Origin: Vibrio xiamenensis
GTDB taxonomy: Bacteria > Pseudomonadota > Gammaproteobacteria > Enterobacterales > Vibrionaceae
NCBI RefSeq assembly: GCF_900100015.1
Contig: NZ_FNDD01000002.1
Location: 1-64,000 of the forward strand
DNA: 64,000 bases
Reading direction: 5' to 3'
Shown here one piece after another: positions 34,008 through 43,776 of the stretch (position 1 is its first letter; the number at the start of each line of letters is the position of its first letter). Made by a program: the position numbers and the translations under genes. Under the pieces are notes generated by a model that saw nothing but the letters and a program-made list of their open reading frames with translations, made no database searches and had not been told where the DNA came from.

Positions 34008-35645
34008 ATGTTTTGTATTCAATGCGAACAGACCATCAACAGCAAAACCAAAACCGGTTGCAGCTTTGCCAAAGGTATGTGCGGGAAAACAGCCGAAGTA
34101 TCCGACTTACAAGACGTATTGGTTTACAGCTTACATGGGCTATCAGAGCTTGCCGCTTTGGCCTGGAATCAGGGCATCATCGATGTCGAAATCAATCGCT
34201 GGGCGCCACAAGCGTTTTTTGCCACACTCACCAATGTAAATTTCGACCCAGAGCGTATTTTTCAGTTGGCCATGCAAGCGGAAGATTATAAAAGCCGCCT
34301 GAAAAGCCAACTTGCTGGCGACATTGTATTCGGTCAAGCCGCCCAATTGACTTTACCTAACGATCCTCAAGCACTGCAGCATTTGGCGCCTGAGCTTGCA
34401 GTCAACCGAGGTAAAGATCAGTTGGATGAAGACATCATTAGTCTAAGACTGCTGTGCTTGTATGGTTTGAAAGGCGCTGCGGCCTATTTAGAACATGCGC
34501 GAGTCCTTGGTCAAACCAACGACGACATTGACTTACAATACCACCGAATCATGGCTTGGCTCGGCAGCGACCCCACTGACGCCACTGAGCTATTTGATCA
34601 AGCGATGCAAATCGGCCTGATGAACTACCAAATCATGGCGATGCTGGATAATGGCGAAACCCAAACCTTTGGTCATCCAACGCCTTCATCGGTCAATACC
34701 AAACCGGTAAAAGGCAAATGTATTTTGGTCTCGGGTCACGATTTGCACGATCTAGAGCAAATTCTTATTCAGACTCAAGGCACGGGCATTAACGTCTACA
34801 CCAATGGCGAAATGCTTCCCGCACATGCCTACCCTGAGCTAAATAAGTACCCTCATTTGGTCGGCAATTACGGCAGTGCATGGCAAAACCAACAACACGA
34901 ATTCGCCAACTTTCCTGGTGCAATTGTCATGACCTCTAATTGTCTGCTAGACCCAAATCCGGGCGCTTACGCTGAGCGCTTATTTACTCGCAGCATCGTT
35001 GCTTGGCCGGGAGTCAGCCACATTGAAGGCGATGATTTTAGTCCTGTGATTGATACGGCCCTAACGCTAGCGGGGTTTGAACACGATGAAATCGAACAGA
35101 GGTTAACCGTGGGTTTTGGCCGCAACACTTTGCTTCAAGCTGCACCTGAGGTAGCGAAGCAAGTCAAACTCGGTAACATTAAACACTTTTTCTTAGTCGG
35201 TGGCTGTGATGGTGAAAAAGCACAGCGAAGCTACTATCACGACTTTGCCTGCGCAGTCCCTGACGATGCACTTATCATGACACTTGCATGTGGAAAATAT
35301 CGCTTCAACCATCACCAATTTGGCGATATTGAAGGCATTCCACGCCTATTGGATGTCGGCCAATGCAATGACGCTTATTCGGCAATTCAGTTGGCGCTGT
35401 GGCTGAGCAAAGAGTTTGACTGCGACATTAACCAGCTGCCATTAACACTGGTATTGTCATGGTTTGAACAAAAAGCCATCGTTATTCTGCTCACCCTTTT
35501 TGCGCTTGGTGTAAAAGGCATCTATGTCGGCCCAACTGCGCCCGCGTTTATGACTCACGGTGTGCTTGAAAGCTTAATTGAACGCTTCGACCTACATCTT
35601 ATTTCCACCCCACAAGCGGATTTAGAGCAAATTTACGCGGCGTAG
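34008..35645 (+). CDS. hcp: Hybrid cluster protein (hydroxylamine reductase type)
   Basis: A 545-residue cytoplasmic iron-sulfur protein. The N-terminal cysteines ([18 protein letters not shown] onward, then MCGK) ligate the cubane cluster. The hybrid-cluster ligands lie in the C-terminal half ([38 protein letters not shown]). In E. coli Hcp acts as an NO reductase/S-nitrosylation factor protecting from nitrosative stress, with older reports of hydroxylamine reduction. The neighbouring norR and sigma54 promoter support an NO role here. The usual partner reductase gene hcr is not next to it. A strong terminator follows. Confidence 0.94.
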   Translation: MFCIQCEQTINSKTKTGCSFAKGMCGKTAEVSDLQDVLVYSLHGLSELAALAWNQGIIDVEINRWAPQAFFATLTNVNFDPERIFQLAMQAEDYKSRLKSQLAGDIVFGQAAQLTLPNDPQALQHLAPELAVNRGKDQLDEDIISLRLLCLYGLKGAAAYLEHARVLGQTNDDIDLQYHRIMAWLGSDPTDATELFDQAMQIGLMNYQIMAMLDNGETQTFGHPTPSSVNTKPVKGKCILVSGHDLHDLEQILIQTQGTGINVYTNGEMLPAHAYPELNKYPHLVGNYGSAWQNQQHEFANFPGAIVMTSNCLLDPNPGAYAERLFTRSIVAWPGVSHIEGDDFSPVIDTALTLAGFEHDEIEQRLTVGFGRNTLLQAAPEVAKQVKLGNIKHFFLVGGCDGEKAQRSYYHDFACAVPDDALIMTLACGKYRFNHHQFGDIEGIPRLLDVGQCNDAYSAIQLALWLSKEFDCDINQLPLTLVLSWFEQKAIVILLTLFALGVKGIYVGPTAPAFMTHGVLESLIERFDLHLISTPQADLEQIYAA

Positions 35646-35712
35646 TGGTCGACAATGCCTTCAATGTTTACATTCTTACATGTTTAACGGATAGCTAGAT
35701 CCTTGGACAATA

Positions 35713-35740
35713 AAAAAGCCAGTCTATCGACTGGCTTTTT
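35713..35740. terminator. Bidirectional terminator between hcp and amt
   Basis: A 12-base-pair perfect stem (AAAAAGCCAGTC / GACTGGCTTTTT) with a TATC loop separates the two convergent genes. Confidence 0.93.
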
Positions 35741-35761
35741 CTGCTTTGAATACAGTGAGAC

Positions 35762-36979
35762 TTAATCGTCTGACGTGGCGGAAATACGGTGAATCGACAA
35801 ATCTGCGCCGTTAAACTCTTCTTCTTCACCAAGACGTAAGCCCATGGTTTTATGCAAAATCCCATACACTATGGTGGCGCCAATCAGCGCAATCGCGACA
35901 CCGAGCAAGGTGCCAAGAATTTGCACCGTTAAACTCACGCCGCCAAGCCCAGCAAAGCTCTGTTGGCCGAAAATACCTGCTGCAATACCGCCCCATGCGC
36001 CGCATACACCGTGAAGAGGCCAAACCCCCAGCACGTCGTCAATTTTGGTTTTTTGTAGCCAAGTAAACAGGTAAACAAACAGTACACCCGCCAATGCGCC
36101 AGTCACCAAAGCGCCGATAGGATGCATCAAGTCAGAGCCGGCACATACCGCAACCAAGCCTGCGAGCGGCCCATTGTGTAAGAAACCTGGGTCATTTTTA
36201 CCCGCGAGAAGCGATGCGATGATACCGCCGACCATCGCCATCAATGAGTTAATTGCCACCAAACCGCTAATGCCATCAAGAGACTGAGCCGACATCACGT
36301 TAAAACCAAACCAGCCGACACACAAAATCCACGCGCCCAACGCAAGAAATGGAATATTGGATGGCGCGAAGTTGGTGTGCTTACCCGCTTTAACGCGCCC
36401 TTTACGCATACCAAGAAAACACACTGCAACCAATGCAATCCAGCCGCCTACCGCGTGGACGACAACCGAACCAGCAAAGTCATGAAACGGAGCGCCAAAT
36501 TGGTTTTCAAACCAGCTTTGCACACCGAAATTGCCATTCCAGATGATGCCTTCAAAAAATGGATAAACCAAACCGACCGTAAAAAAGGTAGCGAATAAGA
36601 TTGGATAAAAGCGCGCACGTTCAGCAATACCACCCGATACAATCGCAGGAATGGCCGCGGCAAAGGTTAACAAAAAGAAAAACTTCACTAACTCATAACC
36701 ATTGCCTTGCGATAAGGTTTGCGCGTCTTGGAAGAAATGCCCACCATAGGCAACCCAATAACCGATAAAAAAATACGCCAGCGCAGAAACACCAAAATCG
36801 GAAAGAATTTTCACCAGTGCATTCACTTGGTTTTTTTGTCGCACCGTGCCAACTTCCAAAAACGCAAAGCCCGCGTGCATTAAAAACACCATAATTGCCC
36901 CTAACAGCAAAAATAACGTGTTTGAACTTTGGGTTAGGACTTGTACGACTCCTTGCACCTGCTCCACCGTGGCTGCCAT
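35762..36979 (-). CDS. amt: Ammonium transporter Amt
   Basis: A 405-residue inner-membrane ammonium channel with about 11 helices. Signatures include MHAGFAFLEVGTVRQKNQ near the N-terminus, DFAGSVVVHAVGGW and the pore-lining histidine region VWPLHGVCGAWGGIAAGIFG. I chose the ATG eight bases after a GGAG ribosome site rather than the GTG three codons upstream. The promoter is of the NtrC/sigma54 type, so expression should rise under nitrogen limitation. Unusually for amt, no glnK (PII) gene is next to it. Confidence 0.94.
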   Translation of the reverse strand: MAATVEQVQGVVQVLTQSSNTLFLLLGAIMVFLMHAGFAFLEVGTVRQKNQVNALVKILSDFGVSALAYFFIGYWVAYGGHFFQDAQTLSQGNGYELVKFFFLLTFAAAIPAIVSGGIAERARFYPILFATFFTVGLVYPFFEGIIWNGNFGVQSWFENQFGAPFHDFAGSVVVHAVGGWIALVAVCFLGMRKGRVKAGKHTNFAPSNIPFLALGAWILCVGWFGFNVMSAQSLDGISGLVAINSLMAMVGGIIASLLAGKNDPGFLHNGPLAGLVAVCAGSDLMHPIGALVTGALAGVLFVYLFTWLQKTKIDDVLGVWPLHGVCGAWGGIAAGIFGQQSFAGLGGVSLTVQILGTLLGVAIALIGATIVYGILHKTMGLRLGEEEEFNGADLSIHRISATSDD

Positions 36980-37076
36980 TGATATCACTCTCCGTTATGC
37001 CTTTGCACAATTAATGCGCTTAAAATTATTAACAATCACCAAAATGGTGATAAAACATGACTACTGAGCGGAGAAA

Positions 37077-37092
37077 AGCAAAATACGAGCCA
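37077..37092 (-). promoter_or_regulatory. Sigma54 promoter of amt
   Basis: Read on the minus strand, TGGCTCGTATTTTGCT fits TGGCACG-N4-TTGCW with one mismatch. It lies about 100 bases upstream of the amt start. Confidence 0.82.
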
Positions 37093-37183
37093 ACTCACAA
37101 TTTAATTCCATTAAATAATTTTATATAAATATCAATATTTTATATTTTAAAGCATCATAAACAGTCACTAAGTAACACTTAAG

Positions 37184-37245
37184 TGCACCAGTTTGGATCA
37201 TGATGCGCACCAATAAACACCACCATTGCGCATCATATTGGTGAT
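37184..37245. promoter_or_regulatory. Two NtrC-like sites upstream of amt
   Basis: TGCACCA-GTT-TGGATCA at 37184-37200 has a perfect left half of the NtrC site TGCACCA-N3-TGGTGCA and a five-of-seven right half. CGCATCA-TAT-TGGTGAT at 37229-37245 matches ten of fourteen defined positions. They lie about 90-150 bases from the sigma54 promoter, a normal enhancer distance. Confidence 0.62.
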
Positions 37246-37338
37246 AGCAATAATTAATTTCAGTTTAATTTACACCATAAATCCTCAAGTTAGTGCAGGC
37301 GTTTATTCACTTCCAGTGAGCAAATCGCGAGATATAAA

Positions 37339-37363
37339 AAAGGCCAGTTTCAAAACCGGCCTT
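37339..37363 (-). terminator. Terminator of the methyltransferase gene
   Basis: In the minus direction AAGGCCGGTTT and AAACTGGCCTT pair (one G-T) around a TGA loop and are followed by a T-run. Confidence 0.85.
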
Positions 37364-37383
37364 ATAACCCAAAGCATCAATGT

Positions 37384-38316
37384 CTAGCGAAACAGCAGCG
37401 CCTTCAACGAAGCTTGTTCATCGATATCGGCAAACTCTGGTGGGTTACTCAAACGCTGCTGGAATTGAAGCTCAGGGGCTTCTTGTTTCATTCCATCAAT
37501 CAGAAAGTCGCAGCTGACCGCTGGTGAGTTAACACACGCAAGCACTTCACCTTGCTCTGCAAGCAACTCCGGAAGACGGCGCAAAATGCGCTGATAGTCT
37601 TTGGTCAAAGCAAAACTGCCTTTTTGAAATGATGGCGGATCGATGATCACTAAATCATAAGGGCCAAATTTCTTAATTTTTCCCCACGATTTGAAAATGT
37701 CGTGAGCAAAAAACTTCACTTGATTGAGGTTATGGCCGTTGAGATGATGATTCTCGCGCCCTTTGGATAATGAGGCTTTCGCCATATCAACATTGACGAC
37801 GTTATCGGCTCCACCCGCAATTGCTGCAACCGAAAAGCCACAGGTATACGCAAATAGGTTTAGGACGTTCTTATGTTTCGCATTGTCACGCACCCAATTA
37901 CGACCATAACGCATGTCCAAAAATAAGCCGTGGTTTTGGTTGCGGCCAAGGTTTAATTGATAGCGAAGCCCGCTCTCTTCCACCACGGGTGCGGCATCCA
38001 ACTCGCCCATGACAATCTCAGCGGGATCGCCATCTTGATAGCGATGCTGAATCACAATACTTTGCAGCGCTCTCTGCTGGCAAACAGGCTGCTGGCTTAA
38101 ATCAACCAATCCACTTCGCAGCGCAGCAAGGAACTCATCCTCTACCTGTTTAAAAACACTGACGATCAGTTGCCCTTGCAGCCAATCGCAGGTCAACTGC
38201 TCCAAACCGGGCCAACGGCGACCACGGCCGTGAAATAAACGGCGCACCTCATTCGGTGTGGATTGTAAACTTTCACTAAGGTGTTGAAAAAAAATCGGCA
38301 ATGCACTTACTTGCAT
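37384..38316 (-). CDS. Class I SAM-dependent methyltransferase (RlmI/RlmK-like)
   Basis: A 310-residue protein. The SAM-binding motif I is VLNLFAYTCGFSVAAIAGGA and the catalytic-type motif IV is VIIDPPSFQKGSF, as in the RlmI/RlmK/YccW group of 23S rRNA methyltransferases. The preceding segment GLFLDMRYGRNWVRDNA is also shared with that group. It lacks the N-terminal PUA domain of RlmI, so the exact target base, probably in rRNA, is uncertain. It is a single-gene unit on the minus strand. Confidence 0.85.
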   Translation of the reverse strand: MQVSALPIFFQHLSESLQSTPNEVRRLFHGRGRRWPGLEQLTCDWLQGQLIVSVFKQVEDEFLAALRSGLVDLSQQPVCQQRALQSIVIQHRYQDGDPAEIVMGELDAAPVVEESGLRYQLNLGRNQNHGLFLDMRYGRNWVRDNAKHKNVLNLFAYTCGFSVAAIAGGADNVVNVDMAKASLSKGRENHHLNGHNLNQVKFFAHDIFKSWGKIKKFGPYDLVIIDPPSFQKGSFALTKDYQRILRRLPELLAEQGEVLACVNSPAVSCDFLIDGMKQEAPELQFQQRLSNPPEFADIDEQASLKALLFR

Positions 38317-38362
38317 GGGAAAACTCTTGTTATTTGATCGCGTGACGCTAATGCGCCACTGT

Positions 38363-39052
38363 TTATAATTTGGGCCAATCTAACTGCCATGGCGTTTGCC
38401 AGGCATCGAGAGTTTGACTGACTTGCGGCGCAGTCCACTTCTCACCTAAACCATGATATTGGCGCGGGTCGCACACCAGTTCAATCGGTTGTTCTTGATA
38501 GTCAAAACGCAGCGCAAAAGCGTGTAGATAACCCCGGTCTGCTTGGCTTGACGGCGAATAAATACTATCGCCAACAATCGATGAACCAATCGAATTAAGC
38601 GCGACGCGAATCTGATGAGTCTTTCCCGTATGAGGCTTACAGATAAACAATCGTTCGCCCGGCTGCGCGGCTGCCGAGAGAAACTGCGTCACCGCCGGAT
38701 TCTCACAGCTATTGACTAACTTCCAACTTGAACGGCGCGAGCGCTGCATGTCACCGCGAATGAGCCCCTGCTTCTTTTTCGGTTTTTTACTGCCAATGGC
38801 TACGTAGTACTTTTCCACCTTGCGCTTGGCAAACAGGCCTGATAACTCACTCGCGGCTTGTTGATGCTTAGCGAGTATCAGCAAGCCAGAGGTCATTTTG
38901 TCGAGGCGATGCACCAAATATAGCCGTTCAATCCCAAGTTCAAGGGCGACGTGTTGCAATAGCATGGTATCGCCATCGTCTTTATGCACCGACACATTCG
39001 GGTGCTTATTAATCACAACAAAGTCTGGATGAGAAAAAACGCTATCAAACAT
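38363..39052 (-). CDS. RluA-family pseudouridine synthase
   Basis: A 229-residue RNA pseudouridine synthase. The catalytic motif is LYLVHRLDKMTSGLLILAK with the nucleophilic Asp, and PHTGKTHQIRVALNSIGSSIVGD is the C-terminal RluA motif. It has no S4 domain. It resembles the short group often annotated as TIGR01621, whose target RNA is unknown. The ATG lies two codons after a GTG that could also start the protein. Confidence 0.87.
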   Translation of the reverse strand: MFDSVFSHPDFVVINKHPNVSVHKDDGDTMLLQHVALELGIERLYLVHRLDKMTSGLLILAKHQQAASELSGLFAKRKVEKYYVAIGSKKPKKKQGLIRGDMQRSRRSSWKLVNSCENPAVTQFLSAAAQPGERLFICKPHTGKTHQIRVALNSIGSSIVGDSIYSPSSQADRGYLHAFALRFDYQEQPIELVCDPRQYHGLGEKWTAPQVSQTLDAWQTPWQLDWPKL

Positions 39053-39134
39053 AACCACCGCTCCAATTTGAAGCCATGAAGTATACCGTTTGAAACGGCG
39101 AATACCAGTTCAGTGCTACGTGACAGGCATAAAA

Positions 39135-39156
39135 AAGCCTCCCAATTGGAAGGCTT
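39135..39156 (-). terminator. Terminator of the NSS transporter gene
   Basis: In the minus direction AAGCCT-T-CCAATTGG-G-AGGCTT forms a strong self-complementary hairpin followed by TTTTTT. Confidence 0.85.
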
Positions 39157-39179
39157 GATGCTGTGAGGTACCAAAGCAC

Positions 39180-40523
39180 TTAAAGAATCGAGAACAGGAA
39201 CACCATCACGATAGCAATTGGGCACACTAGGCGTACATACCACGGCCAGATTTTCCAGAACAAACCTTGTTCGATGTCTGGGTTACCTTGCTTAATTTCG
39301 TTAAGCAAATTGTTGCGATGCCAGATCCAACCGACAAATACCGCCCACACGGCGCCAAGTAGCGGCTGCATATAAACAGTGGTGAACGTCGCCACAAAGT
39401 TAAACAGCGCGCCAAAGTTTAACGAGATAATAATGCTGGTTACCGTGATCAGACCGCCAATCAACCAAGTAGCTTTGCCACGCGTCATATTAAGCTCATC
39501 TTGAGCGCACGACACTGGAACTTCAAGTAGTGAAATAGACGACGTCAACGCCGCAATCACCATTAAAACAAAGAACGCGGTACCAATAATGATGCCTGCG
39601 CCGCCCATGGTATCAAACATTGATGGCAACACTTGGAACACCAAGTCGCTTGAGCTTATTAGCTCGCCTGCATCATTGAAGATTTGTACGCCGTTATGTT
39701 TGGCAACAAACATTGCAGGTAGAATCAATAAGCCAGCACCAAAGGCAACACCAGTATCAATCGCAGCAACTTGAGCGGCTGTTTTTGGAATGTTGACGTC
39801 TTTTTTCAGGTAAGAGCCGTAAGCGATCATCGACCCCACACCCAAAGAGAGTGAGAAGAATGCTTGTCCTAATGCGTCAACCAACAGCGGCGCTGTGATA
39901 TGAGATACATCTGGAATCAAATACATTTTCAGCCCGTCAATCGCGCCGTCTTGGGTGAAGATATAAGCGATCATCACGGCAAATAGCACGAACAGCATTG
40001 GCATCAAGCGGGTTGACCATTTTTCAATCCCGTCTGCCACACCGTTTTTCACCACATAGATGGTCAAAAGCGAGAAAATCACTGCCAATACCACGTTACG
40101 AGTATCGCCAAAGCTTACCAACCAATCGGAAACGTTGTTCATTCCTAGCACTTCAAAAGTGGGCGCAGCGGAAAAGCCAATTAACCAACCTGCAATAATA
40201 GAATAGAAGCTAAGAAGAAGTGACGCCGTCACCATTGCAATCAGACCAAAAAATGTCGCCCCTACACGGTTACGAGTCCAGATGCTGCGCAATGACGCAA
40301 CCGGGTTAGATTGACCGTGACGACCAATGGTCAACTCTGCCACTAACATCGGAAATGCGAGCAGGAAAACCATGATCAAATAGATCACCAAAAACGCCGC
40401 ACCACCGTTGCTCGCCGTTTTGGTTGGAAAACCCCATACATTACCAAGACCAACAGCAGAGCCCGCTGCTGCCATAATGAACCCTAATCGTGAAGAAAAG
40501 TGTTCTCTTGAATTACTTGCCAT
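39180..40523 (-). CDS. Sodium-dependent NSS-family amino acid transporter (likely aromatic amino acid)
   Basis: A 447-residue Na+-coupled symporter of the neurotransmitter:sodium symporter family (LeuT fold). The helix-1 sodium/substrate motif is visible as MAAAGSAVGLGNVWGFP, and helix 6 and 8 segments (QAFFSLSLGVGSMIAYGSYL, SSISLLEVPVSCAQDEL) are typical. Family members carry various amino acids. A near-perfect TyrR box 50 bases upstream suggests tyrosine, tryptophan or phenylalanine as substrate; that is inference from regulation. Monocistronic. Confidence 0.9.
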   Translation of the reverse strand: MASNSREHFSSRLGFIMAAAGSAVGLGNVWGFPTKTASNGGAAFLVIYLIMVFLLAFPMLVAELTIGRHGQSNPVASLRSIWTRNRVGATFFGLIAMVTASLLLSFYSIIAGWLIGFSAAPTFEVLGMNNVSDWLVSFGDTRNVVLAVIFSLLTIYVVKNGVADGIEKWSTRLMPMLFVLFAVMIAYIFTQDGAIDGLKMYLIPDVSHITAPLLVDALGQAFFSLSLGVGSMIAYGSYLKKDVNIPKTAAQVAAIDTGVAFGAGLLILPAMFVAKHNGVQIFNDAGELISSSDLVFQVLPSMFDTMGGAGIIIGTAFFVLMVIAALTSSISLLEVPVSCAQDELNMTRGKATWLIGGLITVTSIIISLNFGALFNFVATFTTVYMQPLLGAVWAVFVGWIWHRNNLLNEIKQGNPDIEQGLFWKIWPWYVRLVCPIAIVMVFLFSIL

Positions 40524-40881
40524 AATCGTTCTTTACCACAGTTGTGTTTGTGTTCATCACCTTTCAAAAAGGTGTAAATTAATTTGTACACTTTGCGAAA
40601 AAATTGGCTGTTCGCGAAGTGTGGCAAGTAAAGCAGTTTAAAATTAGAATTGGAAGCCCAAACGGTATATTTTTTGGCTTTTGACTTATTTTATACCGTT
40701 AAATGCTGATTTTTTGCACACCTATAATCCATCCTTCTTTGTTCCTGCTTTTATATACATTTTTTCACTTATTACTTTACTTGTGGATATTGCTTTCGTG
40801 AACTCAAAGCACTGAAGCGGGTTTCTCTGAACTTTATTTCGTTTTAGTATCTAACATCGAAACACTTGATCGGGACCTTAC
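40524..40881. other. Divergent region between the NSS transporter and cardiolipin synthase genes
   Basis: This 358-bp spacer holds the TyrR box (40573-40590), an 11-base inverted repeat with one G-T pair (CACTTTGCGAA / TTCGCGAAGTG, 40589-40621), a small CACCTTT/AAAGGTG dyad beside the box, and AT-rich sequence toward cls. No coding frame is convincing. Confidence 0.6.
40573..40590. promoter_or_regulatory. TyrR box before the NSS transporter gene
   Basis: TGTAAATTAATTTGTACA matches the TyrR consensus TGTAAA-N6-TTTACA except for one base. It lies 50 bases upstream of the transporter ATG. Confidence 0.7.
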
Positions 40882-42339
40882 ATGGAAAAGTTCTACCATT
40901 TCTTAACCTTAGCAAGCATTGTCGTCTACTGGCTGCTGGTTGCCGGTGTGACGCTTCGTGTCGTGCTCAAACGCCGCGCGGTAAGCATTTCTCTTGCTTG
41001 GTTGATGATCATTTATATCCTGCCGATCGTCGGTGTTTTGTGCTATTTCCTATTTGGTGAACTCAATTTGGGTAAGAAGCGCGCAGAACGCGCCAAAGAC
41101 ATGTTCAAACCCTTTGAACAGTGGTTTACCGGACTCAACGACTGTAATGCTCACTCCCCTGAAACCTTTGGTCGTCACATCTATAAAATTGACGAACTGT
41201 GTAACCACCGTTTAGGCCTGCCAGCCTTAAGCGGTAACACTTTGTCTTTGCAAAGTGCGCCGAGCGATATTCTGCACTCAATCATTAAAGATATTGAAAA
41301 AGCAGAAACCTCGATTCAAATGGTGTTTTATATTTGGCACCCAGGCGGTTTGGTCGACTCGGTCGGTACCGCTCTGATTCAAGCCGCGAAACGAGGCGTC
41401 AATGTACGGTTGCTGCTCGACTCTGCAGGCAGTCCACGCTTTTTCCGCAGCCCTTGGCACACGATGATGAAAGATGCCGGTATCGAAGTGATTCAAGCAC
41501 TGGAAGTCAGCCCATGGCGGATATTCCTACGTCGCCTCGATTTACGTCAGCATCGCAAGATCATCGTTATCGATGAAAAAGTCGCTTATACCGGGTCCAT
41601 GAACATGGTTGACCCGGCTTATTTCAAGCAAAACTCCGGCGTTGGCCAATGGATCGACATTATGGTGCGCGTGACTGGCCCAACGGTAAACGTGATTTCA
41701 GCCATTCACTGTTGGGACTGGGAAGTGGAAACCGGAAAGCGCATGTTACCCTCTTTACCAGAATGCCATATTGAACCTGAGCAAAGCCCACACCACCCGA
41801 TTCAGGTCGTGCCATCCGGTCCGGGCATGCCGGAACATCTCATCCATCAAGTGCTGACGCTGGCAATCAATCAAGCGAATGAATCGGTGCGTATTACCAC
41901 TCCGTATTTCGTCCCAAGCGCCGATTTAGTAGAAACGCTAAAAATGACCGCTCAACGCGGAATTGAAGTGGAGTTGATTATTCCGCTTAAAAACGATTCG
42001 CTCATGGTGCAGTGGGCATCGCGGGCATTCTATTCAGAGTTGATGTACGCTGGAGTGAAAATTTACGAATTTTATGGCGGCTTGCTGCATACCAAATCGG
42101 TGGTGATCGATAAGCAGTTTTGCTTAGTCGGAACCGTCAATATGGATATGCGTAGCCTATGGCTCAACTTTGAACTTACGCTCGCGATTGACGATGAGGC
42201 CTTTACCGAGCAGATGTATCAACTGCAGCAGAGCTATATCGAAAACGCTCATGAAGTGGTGCTTGAGAAGTGGCAACAACGTAGCTTTTATTCTCGTTTT
42301 TTAGAAAGGCTTTTCTATCTTTTCAATCCATTGCTGTAA
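40882..42339 (+). CDS. cls: Cardiolipin synthase (ClsA type)
   Basis: A 485-residue inner-membrane phospholipase-D-family enzyme that makes cardiolipin from two phosphatidylglycerol molecules. Two N-terminal helices (about residues 8-28 and 38-58) precede two HKD catalytic motifs: QHRKIIVIDEKVAYTGSMN and LHTKSVVIDKQFCLVGTVNMD. The architecture and length match ClsA (E. coli 486). Monocistronic and divergent from the NSS transporter. Confidence 0.94.
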   Translation: MEKFYHFLTLASIVVYWLLVAGVTLRVVLKRRAVSISLAWLMIIYILPIVGVLCYFLFGELNLGKKRAERAKDMFKPFEQWFTGLNDCNAHSPETFGRHIYKIDELCNHRLGLPALSGNTLSLQSAPSDILHSIIKDIEKAETSIQMVFYIWHPGGLVDSVGTALIQAAKRGVNVRLLLDSAGSPRFFRSPWHTMMKDAGIEVIQALEVSPWRIFLRRLDLRQHRKIIVIDEKVAYTGSMNMVDPAYFKQNSGVGQWIDIMVRVTGPTVNVISAIHCWDWEVETGKRMLPSLPECHIEPEQSPHHPIQVVPSGPGMPEHLIHQVLTLAINQANESVRITTPYFVPSADLVETLKMTAQRGIEVELIIPLKNDSLMVQWASRAFYSELMYAGVKIYEFYGGLLHTKSVVIDKQFCLVGTVNMDMRSLWLNFELTLAIDDEAFTEQMYQLQQSYIENAHEVVLEKWQQRSFYSRFLERLFYLFNPLL

Positions 42340-42490
42340 ATTATTGCCCTAACTTAAGTTATTCAGCACTTTTTTATCTGAGATAGAAGAAACTGACTGG
42401 CTAACAATTGTGCACAAAGCCATTTTAGCCCTTGATATTCAAGCGTTCACATGATTTAAATAGATCATAACTTTAAGACAAGGAACGCTT

Positions 42491-43699
42491 ATGTCGCAAG
42501 ACAAACAAACCAAGTTAATCACCGCTGGTCGCGATAAGAAATGGACCAACGGCGTGGTTAACCCTCCCGTACAAAGAGCCTCGACTGTGGTGTTTGATAC
42601 CGTAGCAGATAAGAACTACGCCACCATCAATCGCGCGAACAAAACCTTGTTCTATGGCCGTCGAGGCACCACCACCCATTTTGCTCTACAAGATGCAATG
42701 ACCGAAATCGAAGGCGGCGCAGGATGCGCCCTGTACCCATGTGGTACGGCCGCGATTTCAAACAGCATTTTGGCGTTTGTTGAAACTGGCGATCATATCT
42801 TGATGGTCGATACCTGTTACGAGCCAACGCGCGATTTTTGCGAAAAAATCCTTAAAAAGATGGGCATAGAGACCACCTATTACGAGCCAACTATTGGCGC
42901 TGGGATTGCGGATCTGATTCAACCCAACACCAAATTACTGTTCTGTGAATCGCCAGGCTCGATCACCATGGAAGTGCAAGACATTCCGACCTTGTCGCGT
43001 ATCGCCCATGAAAACGACATCATCGTAATGCTAGATAACACTTGGGCCGCGGGCGTCAACTTCTCACCATTTGAACACGGCGTTGATATCTCCATTCAAG
43101 CCGCGACCAAATATATTGTTGGCCACTCTGATGTCATGCTTGGCACGGCTGTGGCGTGCAGCGAATATTGGGATCAACTGCGAGAACAGAGCTACTTGAT
43201 GGGTCAATGCATCTCACCAGATGACGCCTATTTGGGCCTGCGCGGTCTACGCACGTTAGATTTGCGCTTAAAACAGCACGCAGAGAGCAGTTTGAAAGTG
43301 GCCAAATGGCTGCAAACCCGCCCAGAAGTGGATCATGTTCGTCACCCTGCGCTTGAAAGTTGCCCCGGCCATGAGTTTTTTGCCCGCGATTTTACCGGCG
43401 GTAACGGTCTGTTCTCATTTGTACTCAAAACCAGCGAACCTCGCGCGACCACAGCCCTGCTTGATGGTATGACACACTTTAGTATGGGTTACTCATGGGG
43501 TGGATTTGAAAGCCTGATTTTGGCGAACGAGCCGAAGAGCTTCAACAGTTTGAGAACGGTTGCCAATCCAGGTTTTGAAGGTACTTTAATTCGCCTACAT
43601 ATCGGCTTAGAAAATGTGGATGACCTAATCGCGGATTTGGAAGCCGGCCTTAGTCGCTATAACTCTATGGTGCTTGAGAAAGCCGCCAGCGAAGAGTAA
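42491..43699 (+). CDS. metC: Cystathionine beta-lyase
   Basis: A 402-residue PLP enzyme of methionine synthesis that splits cystathionine to homocysteine, pyruvate and ammonia. PLP-binding lysine lies in [14 protein letters not shown], the active-site tyrosine in [14 protein letters not shown], and the C-terminus has [12 protein letters not shown] and [18 protein letters not shown], all typical of MetC. The ribosome site is AAGGAA. No clear MetJ box is visible upstream. A terminator follows. Confidence 0.93.
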   Translation: MSQDKQTKLITAGRDKKWTNGVVNPPVQRASTVVFDTVADKNYATINRANKTLFYGRRGTTTHFALQDAMTEIEGGAGCALYPCGTAAISNSILAFVETGDHILMVDTCYEPTRDFCEKILKKMGIETTYYEPTIGAGIADLIQPNTKLLFCESPGSITMEVQDIPTLSRIAHENDIIVMLDNTWAAGVNFSPFEHGVDISIQAATKYIVGHSDVMLGTAVACSEYWDQLREQSYLMGQCISPDDAYLGLRGLRTLDLRLKQHAESSLKVAKWLQTRPEVDHVRHPALESCPGHEFFARDFTGGNGLFSFVLKTSEPRATTALLDGMTHFSMGYSWGGFESLILANEPKSFNSLRTVANPGFEGTLIRLHIGLENVDDLIADLEAGLSRYNSMVLEKAASEE

Positions 43700-43718
43700 T
43701 TTCCGGTCAGCCAATCCT

Positions 43719-43746
43719 AAAAAGTCTGCGTAATGCAGACTTTTTT
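43719..43746 (+). terminator. Terminator of metC
   Basis: AAAAAGTCTGC pairs with GCAGACTTTTT around a GTAAT loop and continues into TTTATT. It could also serve tag from the other side. Confidence 0.9.
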
Positions 43747-43776
43747 ATTGCTCTCAAAAAGCTATTTTACAAACGC

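Larger units (their letters stand above)
36980..37383. other. amt upstream region
   Basis: This 404-bp spacer carries the amt sigma54 promoter, at least two NtrC-like sites and the terminator of the neighbouring methyltransferase gene. The stretch between 37095 and 37180 is AT-rich, as is common between enhancer and sigma54 promoter, and no coding frame is convincing. Confidence 0.6.

Noticed and set aside
42340..42490. MetJ operator before metC
   Set aside because: No tandem AGACGTCT-like boxes are present in the spacer.
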